NCBI RefSeq assembly: GCF_001015195.1
Contig: NZ_LDES01000002.1
Coordinates: forward strand, 124,001 to 188,000
Reading direction: 5' to 3'
Source: Sphingomonas sp. Y57
Lineage (GTDB): Bacteria; Pseudomonadota; Alphaproteobacteria; Sphingomonadales; Sphingomonadaceae
Length of the DNA: 64,000 nucleotides
Positions 34,723 through 42,175 of this stretch are shown piece by piece. Positions within the stretch are counted from its first letter, which is position 1. Each line of letters starts with the position of its first letter. A program made the translations under genes and the position numbers. The notes under the pieces were generated by a model. It saw only the letters and a list, made by a program, of their open reading frames with translations. It was not told the origin of the DNA and ran no database searches.

Positions 34723-35535
34723 ATGAGCGAGCGATCGGAGCAATACACACGCGACGGAGCTGTCGTGCTCCGGAACCTCCTCACGCCAGCTCAGGTCGCT
34801 ATCTTGCGAGAGGGGATCGACGCCAATCTCGCGCAACCCAGTTCAAACGCGAAGATCGCCAGCCGGCGCGACGATCCGGGACAGTTCGTTGAGGATTTTT
34901 GCACTTGGCGAACCAATGCCCACTATCGCGAGATCATCTTTACGTCGCGATTGGGCGAAGTTGCAGCGGAGCTGATGGGCAGCCGGACAGCCCGGCTCCA
35001 TCATGATCATATGCTGACCAAAGAAGCAGGAACGCGGCAGCGCACGCCCTGGCACCAGGATCAGCCCTATTATAATATCGAGGGCCGGCAGAATGTGAGC
35101 TTCTGGGTTCCCGTCGATCCGGTCCAGCGTGAAGCGGCACTGGAGTTTGTCGCCGGGTCGCATCTCGGGCCCTGGCTCATGCCGCGTTCGTTCATGGCGA
35201 ACGAGGCCAAATGGTTTCCCGACGGAAGCCTGGCGGAATTACCCGATATCGAGGCAGATCGTGCCGCACACCGGATTCTCGGCTGGGCGCTTCAGCCTGG
35301 TGACGCGGTCGCCTTCCATATGCTGACGCTGCACAGTGCGGCCGGGTCGGCGACAAGGCGGCGGGTCTTTTCGGTGCGCTTCATTGGCGACGATGCTCGC
35401 CATGCCCCGCGAAACTGGGCGACATCACCCGACTTTCCGGGCCTGGCGGATCGCCTGCCTGCAGACGCCCCCTTCGTCGATCCGCTGTTTCCTCAAGTGT
35501 ATCCGGCGCCAGAGCCTGTCGACGTTGCTCGCTGA
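34723..35535 (+). CDS. Phytanoyl-CoA dioxygenase (PhyH) family protein
   Basis: A 270-residue Fe(II)/2-oxoglutarate dioxygenase of the PhyH family. I choose ATG 34723 (GGAGGTGGAGAAG upstream). The Fe ligands are His and Asp in TPWHQDQPYY and a distal His in MLTLHSAAGS; the 2OG-binding Arg is in RRRVFSVRF. Preceding FWVPVDPVQREAALEFVAGSH is typical. PhyH relatives hydroxylate acyl-CoAs, amino acids or small secondary metabolites; the substrate here is unknown. It follows the PepSY gene by about 60 bases, and its 3' end abuts the integrase remnant, so it is the last cargo gene of the island. Confidence 0.88.
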   Translation: MSERSEQYTRDGAVVLRNLLTPAQVAILREGIDANLAQPSSNAKIASRRDDPGQFVEDFCTWRTNAHYREIIFTSRLGEVAAELMGSRTARLHHDHMLTKEAGTRQRTPWHQDQPYYNIEGRQNVSFWVPVDPVQREAALEFVAGSHLGPWLMPRSFMANEAKWFPDGSLAELPDIEADRAAHRILGWALQPGDAVAFHMLTLHSAAGSATRRRVFSVRFIGDDARHAPRNWATSPDFPGLADRLPADAPFVDPLFPQVYPAPEPVDVAR

Positions 35536-35544
35536 CCGCGCTTC

Positions 35545-35712
35545 GCGGACAGGGTTGCCAGTCGCATAGCTCCAGCGCCGCAGCTCGCCGTCGCTGGGCG
35601 TGACCAGCAGATAGAGGCGGCTGGCGTCGGTTAGCTTACAGGGTTGCGGGCGCGGCTTGGCGGCGCGAATCTTAGCATCGGTCAGCAATGCCGGTCTCCT
35701 GAAAAGCACCAC
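35545..35712 (-). pseudogene. P4-type tyrosine integrase, N-terminal remnant
   Basis: The first about 55 residues on the minus strand match the DUF4102 N-terminus of P4-type integrases: LTDAKIRAAKPRPQPCKLTDASRLYLLVTPSDGELRRWSYA. After that the similarity stops and the frame runs into antisense of the PhyH gene, so the catalytic domain is lost. It points inward from the att repeat at 35870-35887, the usual arrangement for tRNA-targeting islands. It marks the island's right edge; the break probably came with a deletion or replacement that placed the PhyH end here. Confidence 0.8.
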
Positions 35713-36107
35713 GTTTCGACCGCGCGTACCACGCTGAGCGCCATCCGATTCGCAGGATGGGCGTGGACGGTACGGACGGCCGAGGCCGAGCCGGTCCTTT
35801 AAGCGACAGTAATCAGGAGGAAAAAGTCGAGGCCAGTGATCTTTTTGCGGACCGCTGTGGAGAGGTCCGTGGCGGAGCGGGAGGGATCTTTGCTTTCGGT
35901 ACGAGCAACTGATTCAAAGAGAGAAAATGTCTTAGGTCGGCCAGTCCCGCACCTGATCACACACATATTTGGAACAAGCCCGTCATAAAAATAGAGGGCG
36001 GGCCGGATTGCCTGCGGCTAGACAGAAGAGGTCGACCATATCCTGCGAGCAAGAATCCTTGTCGTCTGTGTGTCGGTATGCTGCGCAGGCAATGTCGTGG
36101 TGCGGGA
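35713..36107. other. Gene-free junction with att repeat
   Basis: Apart from the att copy at 35870-35887 this about 390-base stretch shows no gene. It is the junction between the island and the acyl-CoA region. Confidence 0.5.
35870..35887 (-). repeat. Right attachment repeat: tRNA-Ser 3'-end fragment
   Basis: TGGCGGAGCGGGAGGGAT, identical to 7977-7994. On the minus strand it reads as T-stem 3' strand, acceptor 3' strand and GCCA of a tRNA-Ser. Bases to the right do not continue as a tRNA, so the complete tRNA lies elsewhere, possibly beyond a neighbouring island. Confidence 0.7.
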
Positions 36108-37202
36108 TCAGGGGCCGAACAGCAGGGCGCCGTCGTTCTGGTCGTCCTTCGTCTGGACTGGTGGGTCGTTGACGCTGACCGAATAGCGGGGAGCGGGCGC
36201 CGGCTGGATCATTCCGCCAACATCGACAAATGTTCCCCGATCGACGTTGTGAGGATGGTGTGGCGCTTCGCGCATCGACAGGACGGGGCTGAAGCAGGAA
36301 TCGTCATATCCGAAGATCTCGCACCACTCTTCCCGCGTCTTGCGCTTGAATATCTCGGCGAAGCGGATCTTCAGCCTATCCCAATTTTCGGGATCGTGGG
36401 GGTTGTCGAAGGCGGGGTCGTCGGCGATGCCGAGGCGGTGGCGCAGGCGATCGTAGAATTGCGGCTCGATCGCGCCTACAGCGACATATTTGCTGTCGGC
36501 CGTCTCGTAGCAATTGTAGAAGTGCGCCCCGCCGTCGACCATGTTGACGCCATATTCGTCGCGCCACTTGCCCATAGCGTGTGCCGAATAAAGCAGGCTC
36601 ATCAACAAGGCCGAACCATCGACCATCGAACAATCGACGACCTGTCCCTGGCCCGTGGAGCGCGCATGCAGGATCGCACTCACCATGCCGAAGGCCATCA
36701 TCATGCCGCCGCCACCGAAATCGCCAACCAGGTTCGCGGGCGGAACGGGCGGCTGGCCGGGGCGCCCGATTGCATGCAGGGCGCCGCTCAAGGCAATATA
36801 ATTAATGTCATGCCCTGCCGATTGCGCATAGGGGCCGTCCTGGCCCCAGCCGGTCATCCGACCGTAAACCAGCTTGGGATTGTCGGCCAGCAGAACGTCG
36901 GGGCCCAGGCCCACCTGTTCCATCACGCCCGGCCGATAGCCCTCGACGATGCCATCGGCTTTTCGCACCAACTCTCTCGCCCGGGCGACATCGGCGGGCT
37001 TCTTCAGGTCCAGCCGAACCACTTTCCTGGATCGGGCGAGCGCGTCTTTTTCCAACGAGATATACCCATCCATCACCCCCGGCGTGGAGCGCATGACGCG
37101 AACGACCTCCGCGCCATTGTCGGCCAGCATCATGCACGCGAACGGGCCTGGCCCGAGCGAGCCGAACTCGATGATCCGGATATTCTGAAGGGGACCGGGC
37201 AT
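36108..37202 (-). CDS. CaiB/BaiF family, alpha-methylacyl-CoA racemase-like
   Basis: A 364-residue member of the class III CoA-transferase fold. The residues that define alpha-methylacyl-CoA racemases are in place and evenly spaced: His131 (AGHDINY), Asp161 (LVGDFGGGGM) and Glu246 (AIEPQFY), each five positions beyond His126/Asp156/Glu241 of the mycobacterial enzyme. This argues for 2-methylacyl-CoA epimerisation rather than CoA transfer. Such racemases prepare (R)-2-methyl branched acyl-CoAs, as in isoprenoid or steroid side chains, for S-specific acyl-CoA dehydrogenases. It follows a crotonase by four bases in a minus-strand operon with an old yellow enzyme. Confidence 0.88.
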   Translation of the reverse strand: MPGPLQNIRIIEFGSLGPGPFACMMLADNGAEVVRVMRSTPGVMDGYISLEKDALARSRKVVRLDLKKPADVARARELVRKADGIVEGYRPGVMEQVGLGPDVLLADNPKLVYGRMTGWGQDGPYAQSAGHDINYIALSGALHAIGRPGQPPVPPANLVGDFGGGGMMMAFGMVSAILHARSTGQGQVVDCSMVDGSALLMSLLYSAHAMGKWRDEYGVNMVDGGAHFYNCYETADSKYVAVGAIEPQFYDRLRHRLGIADDPAFDNPHDPENWDRLKIRFAEIFKRKTREEWCEIFGYDDSCFSPVLSMREAPHHPHNVDRGTFVDVGGMIQPAPAPRYSVSVNDPPVQTKDDQNDGALLFGP

Positions 37203-37206
37203 GCGT

Positions 37207-38013
37207 TTACACTCCGTGCCAATGGCTGTCGCGGCTCAGCGGCGCATAGGTGGGCGCACGCTTCTCGCGGAAGGCTTCGAGGGCCTCCTTCGAGTCAGGA
37301 TGCCCGCTCATCCGCTCGGTGGCAGCTTGTTCGAATTCATAGCCTTCGCGCAGGTTCATCCATTCAATCCGGTCGAGGACCCGCTTGCTGACACGGACCG
37401 CTGTGGGGCTGAACGACGCCACGCGGGCGGCGAGGCGCTCGGCCTCTGCTTTGGGATCGCCTGTCACCGCAACCGTGATGCCTGCGCCAGCCGCGGCGAA
37501 CTGCTCAGCCTTCATCGGTTCTCCGGTAAAGTACATCTTGCGGACCAGTGACATGGGAGCGATGCGCGCAAGATGGCGGGCGCCGCCCATGACGCCAACC
37601 GTCAGTTCGGGCAATCCGAAGCGTGCATCCGGGGCGGCGACGACGAAATCGCACGATGCGGCGATCGCCATGCCCGTGCCCAGCGCCACCCCATGAACCG
37701 CGCCGATCACCGGCACCGCGCATTCCGCGATCGCGAAGAAAGCCTCCCGAACGCGCCACATCCGCTCAACGGCATTGTCCGGCGTCATCGTCGCGAATTC
37801 ATCCAGATCATTACCGGCGCAGAAGTGCGGTCCTGCCGCACTCAGAACTACTGCGCGCACATCGGGCCCGGCCCGGTCGATATTGCCGAACAGCGCTGCG
37901 ATCTCGATATACATGTCGCGATTGATGGCATTTGCCGGTCCGCGGTTGAAGACGACATGGGCGATTCCCTGGTCGGTCGCGCTGACATCGAGATATTGAA
38001 AATCGGATGACAT
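37207..38013 (-). CDS. Enoyl-CoA hydratase/isomerase family
   Basis: A 268-residue crotonase starting at ATG 38013 (AGGATC upstream); the longer frame overlaps the neighbouring OYE gene. The oxyanion-hole segments are visible: SAAGPHFCAGNDLDEF and GAVHGVALGTGMAIAASCDFVVAAPDARFGLPELTVGVMGG. The Glu in LPEL is at the position of one catalytic acid. It hydrates or isomerises an enoyl-CoA. It lies between OYE (upstream) and the racemase (downstream) in one operon, pointing to degradation of a branched or cyclic acyl-CoA. Confidence 0.88.
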   Translation of the reverse strand: MSSDFQYLDVSATDQGIAHVVFNRGPANAINRDMYIEIAALFGNIDRAGPDVRAVVLSAAGPHFCAGNDLDEFATMTPDNAVERMWRVREAFFAIAECAVPVIGAVHGVALGTGMAIAASCDFVVAAPDARFGLPELTVGVMGGARHLARIAPMSLVRKMYFTGEPMKAEQFAAAGAGITVAVTGDPKAEAERLAARVASFSPTAVRVSKRVLDRIEWMNLREGYEFEQAATERMSGHPDSKEALEAFREKRAPTYAPLSRDSHWHGV

Positions 38014-38048
38014 GGGTTTGATCCTGTTCTGAGAATGGGAAGCGGTGG

Positions 38049-39200
38049 TCAGGCGGGGCTCTGAACCGGTTCGGGAAAGGGGATGCGGGGCATCCTGCGC
38101 CGTCCCAGCCACCAGCCGGATTGGGGAGGCCAGTCCTCGAACCGCCGTTCGGGCTGAAGCTGCATCGCGGCGTGGAGGGGCCAGTTGGGGTTGAAGAGCG
38201 CCTCTCGGCCGATGGCTACGATGTCGGCGCGCCCGTGATCGATGACGTCTGCAGCTTGTTGCGCGTCGACGATTAGGCCGACCGCCACGGTCGCAATGCC
38301 GGCCTCCTCGCGGATCCGCTGGGCAAAGGGAACCTGGAAACCCGGCCCCCTGGGAATGACCGAAAGATCACCGCCGATCCCGCCGGAGGAACAGTCGATG
38401 ACATCGACACCGGCCGTCCGCATCGCGATGGCCAACTGCACCGAATCGCCGAGATTCCATCCATCCCTGGCGGCATCGATCGTGGAAATCCTGCAGAACA
38501 AGGGCAAGCTCTCCGGCCACACCGATCGCACCGCTTGGGCGATCTCGACCGCCAGACGCATTCGGTTGGTCCGGTCGCCCCCATAAGCATCACTCCGCCT
38601 GTTCGTTAAAGGCGAGAGAAAGGAGTTGATGAGATAGCCATGCGCTGCGTGGATTTCGACGATGCGGAAGCCGGCCTCCAGAGCGCGCCTGGCCGCTGCG
38701 CGCCATGATTCGATCAGCGCCGGGATTTCGTCCAGCCTGAGCATCCGGGGCGTCGGCAGCTTATCGGCAGCGGGAGCGTCGCTTACCGACACCGTCGGCC
38801 ATGCCGCTTCGCCGCGCTCGGCCAGATCCGCGGCGTCGAGGGCGCCGTCGCCATGCCATGGCCGACGCATGCTGGCTTTGCGCCCGGCGTGACCCAACTG
38901 GAGTCCGGGCACCGCGCCTTGGGAAGCGATCAGTTCGGCCAGACGGGCCAGGCCGGGGATGTGGTCGTCCGACCAGAGGCCGAGATCGCCATGGCTCAGC
39001 CGTCCTTCGGGTGCGACGGCGGTCGCCTCGGTCATCACCAGGCCGGCGCCGCCGATCGCGAACCGGCCATAGTGCGCGAGATGCCAGTCGGTCACCTTGC
39101 CGTCCCCGTGCGCCGAATATTGGCACATAGGCGAGATCATGATCCGGTTACGCGCCGCCACGTCGCGCAAGCACCAGCTTTCCAGGAGCTTGACCGCCAT
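38049..39200 (-). CDS. Old yellow enzyme family oxidoreductase (YqjM-like)
   Basis: A 383-residue FMN-dependent NAD(P)H oxidoreductase starting at ATG 39200. Cys26 and Tyr28 (ISPMCQYSA) and the HxxH pair (EIHAAHGYL) are the residues that define the YqjM-type OYE subclass; FMN-binding VGLIVDAQQAADVI and GREALFNP-like motifs complete the C-terminus. These enzymes reduce activated C=C bonds of enones or enoyl thioesters. It heads the OYE-crotonase-racemase operon and faces a thiolase operon across a 153-base gap holding a TetR-type operator. Confidence 0.9.
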   Translation of the reverse strand: MAVKLLESWCLRDVAARNRIMISPMCQYSAHGDGKVTDWHLAHYGRFAIGGAGLVMTEATAVAPEGRLSHGDLGLWSDDHIPGLARLAELIASQGAVPGLQLGHAGRKASMRRPWHGDGALDAADLAERGEAAWPTVSVSDAPAADKLPTPRMLRLDEIPALIESWRAAARRALEAGFRIVEIHAAHGYLINSFLSPLTNRRSDAYGGDRTNRMRLAVEIAQAVRSVWPESLPLFCRISTIDAARDGWNLGDSVQLAIAMRTAGVDVIDCSSGGIGGDLSVIPRGPGFQVPFAQRIREEAGIATVAVGLIVDAQQAADVIDHGRADIVAIGREALFNPNWPLHAAMQLQPERRFEDWPPQSGWWLGRRRMPRIPFPEPVQSPA

Positions 39201-39254
39201 TGGAACCCACCCTTTCTCGTCTGGACGGAAGCTTCGCATTTCCAAATTAAAAAA

Positions 39255-39270
39255 ACAAGCGTTTGTAAAT
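39255..39270. promoter_or_regulatory. TetR-type operator, type B (ACAAGCGTTTGT)
   Basis: An imperfect palindrome in the OYE/thiolase divergent gap. Its right half GCGTTTGTAAAT (39259-39270) is identical over 12 bases to 55642-55653. A related site lies upstream of the P450 gene. The regulator is not identified. Confidence 0.55.
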
Positions 39271-39353
39271 GTAGATCGCTGATGGTAGCTGGGTGGCATG
39301 CGGTGACTCGGTCGAGCTGCTGGCAGCAATCGGGCCTTGAGGGAGGCGAGCAG

Positions 39354-40532
39354 GTGGAAGAGGCATTCATCGTCGATGTGGTCCGGACGGCCGGCGGCCG
39401 GCGTGGCGGGCGGCTGAGTGAATGGCATCCGGCCGATCTCGGCGGCTTTGTCGTCGATGCGCTGCTCGACCGAACCGGTGCCGACCCCGGGCTGATTGAC
39501 GACGTGATCTTCGGCTGTGTGCAACAGGTCGGGCAGCAATCCCAGAATGTGGCGCGGACCGTCGCCCTGTCGTCGCGCCTGCCCGAGCGGGTGCCCGGGG
39601 TGACGATCGATCGCCAGTGCGGATCGTCACAGCAGGCGATCCATTTCGCGGCGCAAGCCGTGCTGTCCGGCACGATGGAGGTCGTGATCGCGGGCGGCGT
39701 GGAAAGCATGACACGGGTGCCGATGCTGCTGGCGTCGACCCTGCCCGAGGCGAACGGGATGGGGCATTATCGCGGCGCCCGCTTCGAGGCACGCTATGGC
39801 ACGACCGAACCGAGCCAGTTCGATGGCGCCGAGCAGATGGCGGAGCGATTCGACCTGTCCAAGGATGAACTGGACCGGTTCGCGCTGGAGAGCCATCGCC
39901 GCGCCGCGGCGGCTGCCGCGGCAGGAGCCTTCGACGACGAGATCGCGCCGATTCCGCTCAAGGGGGCCAACGGCCTGGTCGAATGGCACCGGACCGATGA
40001 GGGCATTCGAACCGACGCCAGCCTGGACGGCATCCAGAAGGTCAAGCTTTTGCGCGAAGGCGGGCGCATATCGGCCGCCAATGCCAGTCAGATCTGCGAC
40101 GGTGCGTCCGCTGCGCTGATCGTCAACCGGCGCGGGCTCGCCGCTCTGGGCCGTGAACCGGTCGCCCGGATTCATCAGATGACGGTGACGGGTTCCGACC
40201 CTGTCATCATGCTCGACGCGCCGATCCCCGCGACGCGGCGCGCCCTAGAAAGGGCCGGTATGAAGGAATCGGACATCGCCTTGTTCGAGGTCAACGAAGC
40301 TTTCGCGTCGGTGCCGATGGGTTGGATGAAGGCGTTGGATATCGATCCGGCCAAGGTGAACGTCCATGGCGGTGCGATCGCCCTAGGCCATCCGCTGGGC
40401 GCGTCGGGCACCCGCATCCTGGCGACGCTGCTGAATGCGCTGGCCCGCCGTGGGCAGCGCTTCGGCCTTCAGACGATGTGCGAGGGCGGGGGGCTCGCCA
40501 ACGCCACGATCATCGAAAACCTTCGGATCTAG
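39354..40532 (+). CDS. Thiolase (acetyl-CoA acyltransferase)
   Basis: 392 residues from GTG 39354, with GGGAGG seven bases upstream. The nucleophilic Cys89 lies in IDRQCGSSQQAIHFAAQA, with NEAFASVP, the His of GGAIALGHPLGASG, and the second Cys in MCEGGGLANATII. It cleaves a 3-ketoacyl-CoA with CoA. The Ser-Gln variation after the Cys motif (CGSSQQA) is common in degradative thiolases of this group. First gene of a plus-strand run (thiolase, crotonase, racemase-family protein, two acyl-CoA dehydrogenases). Confidence 0.93.
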   Translation: MEEAFIVDVVRTAGGRRGGRLSEWHPADLGGFVVDALLDRTGADPGLIDDVIFGCVQQVGQQSQNVARTVALSSRLPERVPGVTIDRQCGSSQQAIHFAAQAVLSGTMEVVIAGGVESMTRVPMLLASTLPEANGMGHYRGARFEARYGTTEPSQFDGAEQMAERFDLSKDELDRFALESHRRAAAAAAAGAFDDEIAPIPLKGANGLVEWHRTDEGIRTDASLDGIQKVKLLREGGRISAANASQICDGASAALIVNRRGLAALGREPVARIHQMTVTGSDPVIMLDAPIPATRRALERAGMKESDIALFEVNEAFASVPMGWMKALDIDPAKVNVHGGAIALGHPLGASGTRILATLLNALARRGQRFGLQTMCEGGGLANATIIENLRI

Positions 40533-40563
40533 ACGGCCCGGCAATCCAAGCGTGGAGTACAGA

Positions 40564-41346
40564 GTGCGCAACGATTTCAAATATATCAAAGTCGACCGTC
40601 AGGATCATACGATCATCGTCACGATCGACTATCCACCCGTCAACGCGACCCATCCCGACGTCGTCGACGAGATCCGGGAAGTCGCCGAAGCGGTCGAAGA
40701 GGACTTTTCGGTCCGGTCGTTCATCCTCACCGCCACGGGCCGATGCTTCGTCGGCGGCGGCGACATCAAATTCTTCCTGACGCTGGGGCCGGAAACCGCC
40801 GAGAAGATGGCGCTCCAAGTCCAGAAGATGCAGGCCGCGCTCCACTATTCACGGGTTCCGATCATCGTCGCGGTGAACGGCCATGCGATAGGCGGCGGGC
40901 TCGAACTGATGATGGCCTGCGACATCGCGATTGCCGAAGAGCACGCCATGTTCGGACTCGCCGAGGTCAGGCTCGGCCTCATTCCGGGTGCGGGCGGCAC
41001 ACGCATGCTGTGCCGGATGATCCCGCGCGGCACGGCCAAGCGCATGTTGTTTACCGGGATGCGGGTCACCGCCGCGCGGGCGGCGGAACTGGGGCTGGTC
41101 GACGAGGTGGTGCCGACCGGCCAGTCGCTCGAAGCCGCCCTGGCGCTTGCCGCAGAGATTAACGCTTGCGGGCCGGTCGCCGTAGCCGCGGCGAAGAAGT
41201 CGGCCATCTACGGCCTCGACCACTCGCTCGACGAAGCCCATCGCCGCGAGGCCGAGCTGTTCGGCCCGCTGTTCCGGACGTCCGACCATCGTGAGGGTAT
41301 CAACGCCTTCTTCGAACGGCGCGCGCCTCAATTCGAAGGTCGCTGA
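40564..41346 (+). CDS. Enoyl-CoA hydratase/isomerase family
   Basis: 260 residues from GTG 40564 (GGAG six bases upstream), the standard crotonase length. Oxyanion and active-site motifs: TGRCFVGGGDIKFF, VNGHAIGGGLELMMACDIAIAEEHAMFGLAEVRLGLIPGAGGT. Both Glu positions of classical hydratases (in LAEV and the ELM loop region) look occupied, suggesting true enoyl-CoA hydratase activity. Located 31 bases after the thiolase, consistent with one beta-oxidation cycle. Confidence 0.9.
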   Translation: MRNDFKYIKVDRQDHTIIVTIDYPPVNATHPDVVDEIREVAEAVEEDFSVRSFILTATGRCFVGGGDIKFFLTLGPETAEKMALQVQKMQAALHYSRVPIIVAVNGHAIGGGLELMMACDIAIAEEHAMFGLAEVRLGLIPGAGGTRMLCRMIPRGTAKRMLFTGMRVTAARAAELGLVDEVVPTGQSLEAALALAAEINACGPVAVAAAKKSAIYGLDHSLDEAHRREAELFGPLFRTSDHREGINAFFERRAPQFEGR

Positions 41347-41376
41347 TCCGCCCCCATCCCCAGCCGGAGACGAACA

Positions 41377-42162
41377 TTGAAGCTCTGCGTCATCCATATC
41401 AACGCCGAGAAGGGCTCGGAAAACTACACGAAGATGATCGACGGCATCTTCGACGGCATCAAGGCCCCGGGAACTGAGATCACGCATCGCTTCGCGCGTC
41501 TCAAGCGCGCCGCCGATACGACCTACGCCTATCCTTATTATATCAACTCGCTCGATGTGGTGCACCGCTTCCACGAAGCGAGCGAGGACGGGTTCGACGG
41601 GATCATGGTGGCCTGTTCCGGCGATCCCGGGGTCATCCAGGCGCGGTCAGTCTCGCGCGTCCCCGTGGTCGGTCCGATGGCGGCCTCAATGCACTGGGCC
41701 TGCGAATATGGCTCGAGATTCGGCATTGTCACAACGGCCGACCGTTCCTGGTATGAAGCGGTCGAGATGATCGTCGAGGCCAACGGATTGATGCGCCGTT
41801 GCAGCGGCATCCGCGGCATCGAAATCCCCTCCAAGGAAGCATTCACCCGCGGTTTCGTCGAGCCGGCCTTCGTGGCGGCGGAGATCGAGCGCCAGTCCCG
41901 CAAACTGATCGAGGAGGGCGCCAATTCGATCGTGATCGCCAGCGCGGGCCTGAGCTGCATCGCTGCGGTCGCGGGACTGCGCCAGGTGGCTGACCTCGAG
42001 GCACCGATCTTCGACGTGCTCAGCATCGGACTGAAGACCCTCGAGATGCGGGTCGAGCTCACCGCCAAAGCCGGTTTCCCGCCCGTCAGCCGCGTGGGCA
42101 TGGGCGAGTATTTCCAGCCCGCCGACACCGCCCGGGTCAAGGCACTTTTCAATCCTCTGTGA
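41377..42162 (+). CDS. Asp/Glu racemase superfamily protein
   Basis: 261 residues from a TTG start (41377) behind GGAGA. The fold is that of the aspartate/glutamate/hydantoin racemase superfamily, with the two catalytic-type cysteines in MVACSGDPG and SAGLSCIAAV. The superfamily also includes arylmalonate decarboxylases and maleate isomerases, which use one or both cysteines. In a thiolase/crotonase/acyl-CoA dehydrogenase operon an amino acid racemase is unexpected; decarboxylation or isomerisation of a dicarboxylate is possible. Family is clear, reaction is not. Confidence 0.8.
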   Translation: MKLCVIHINAEKGSENYTKMIDGIFDGIKAPGTEITHRFARLKRAADTTYAYPYYINSLDVVHRFHEASEDGFDGIMVACSGDPGVIQARSVSRVPVVGPMAASMHWACEYGSRFGIVTTADRSWYEAVEMIVEANGLMRRCSGIRGIEIPSKEAFTRGFVEPAFVAAEIERQSRKLIEEGANSIVIASAGLSCIAAVAGLRQVADLEAPIFDVLSIGLKTLEMRVELTAKAGFPPVSRVGMGEYFQPADTARVKALFNPL

Positions 42163-42175
42163 ACAGGACGAGACA

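Larger units (their letters stand above)
7977..35887. mobile_element. Putative tRNA-Ser-type genomic island carrying hut/cop genes
   Basis: The segment is delimited by exact 18-bp copies of a tRNA-Ser 3' end. Just inside the right copy lies the N-terminus of a P4-type tyrosine integrase in the usual orientation (att core, then int about 160 bases away reading inward). The cargo is the histidine utilisation operon, two HutC regulators, a copper-resistance set and several transport/peptidase units, many under shared HutC-type operators. Neither att copy contains an intact tRNA, so this may be one unit of a tandem array or an old, decayed insertion. Limits and mobility are inference; the repeats and the integrase remnant are seen directly. 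Confidence 0.6.
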
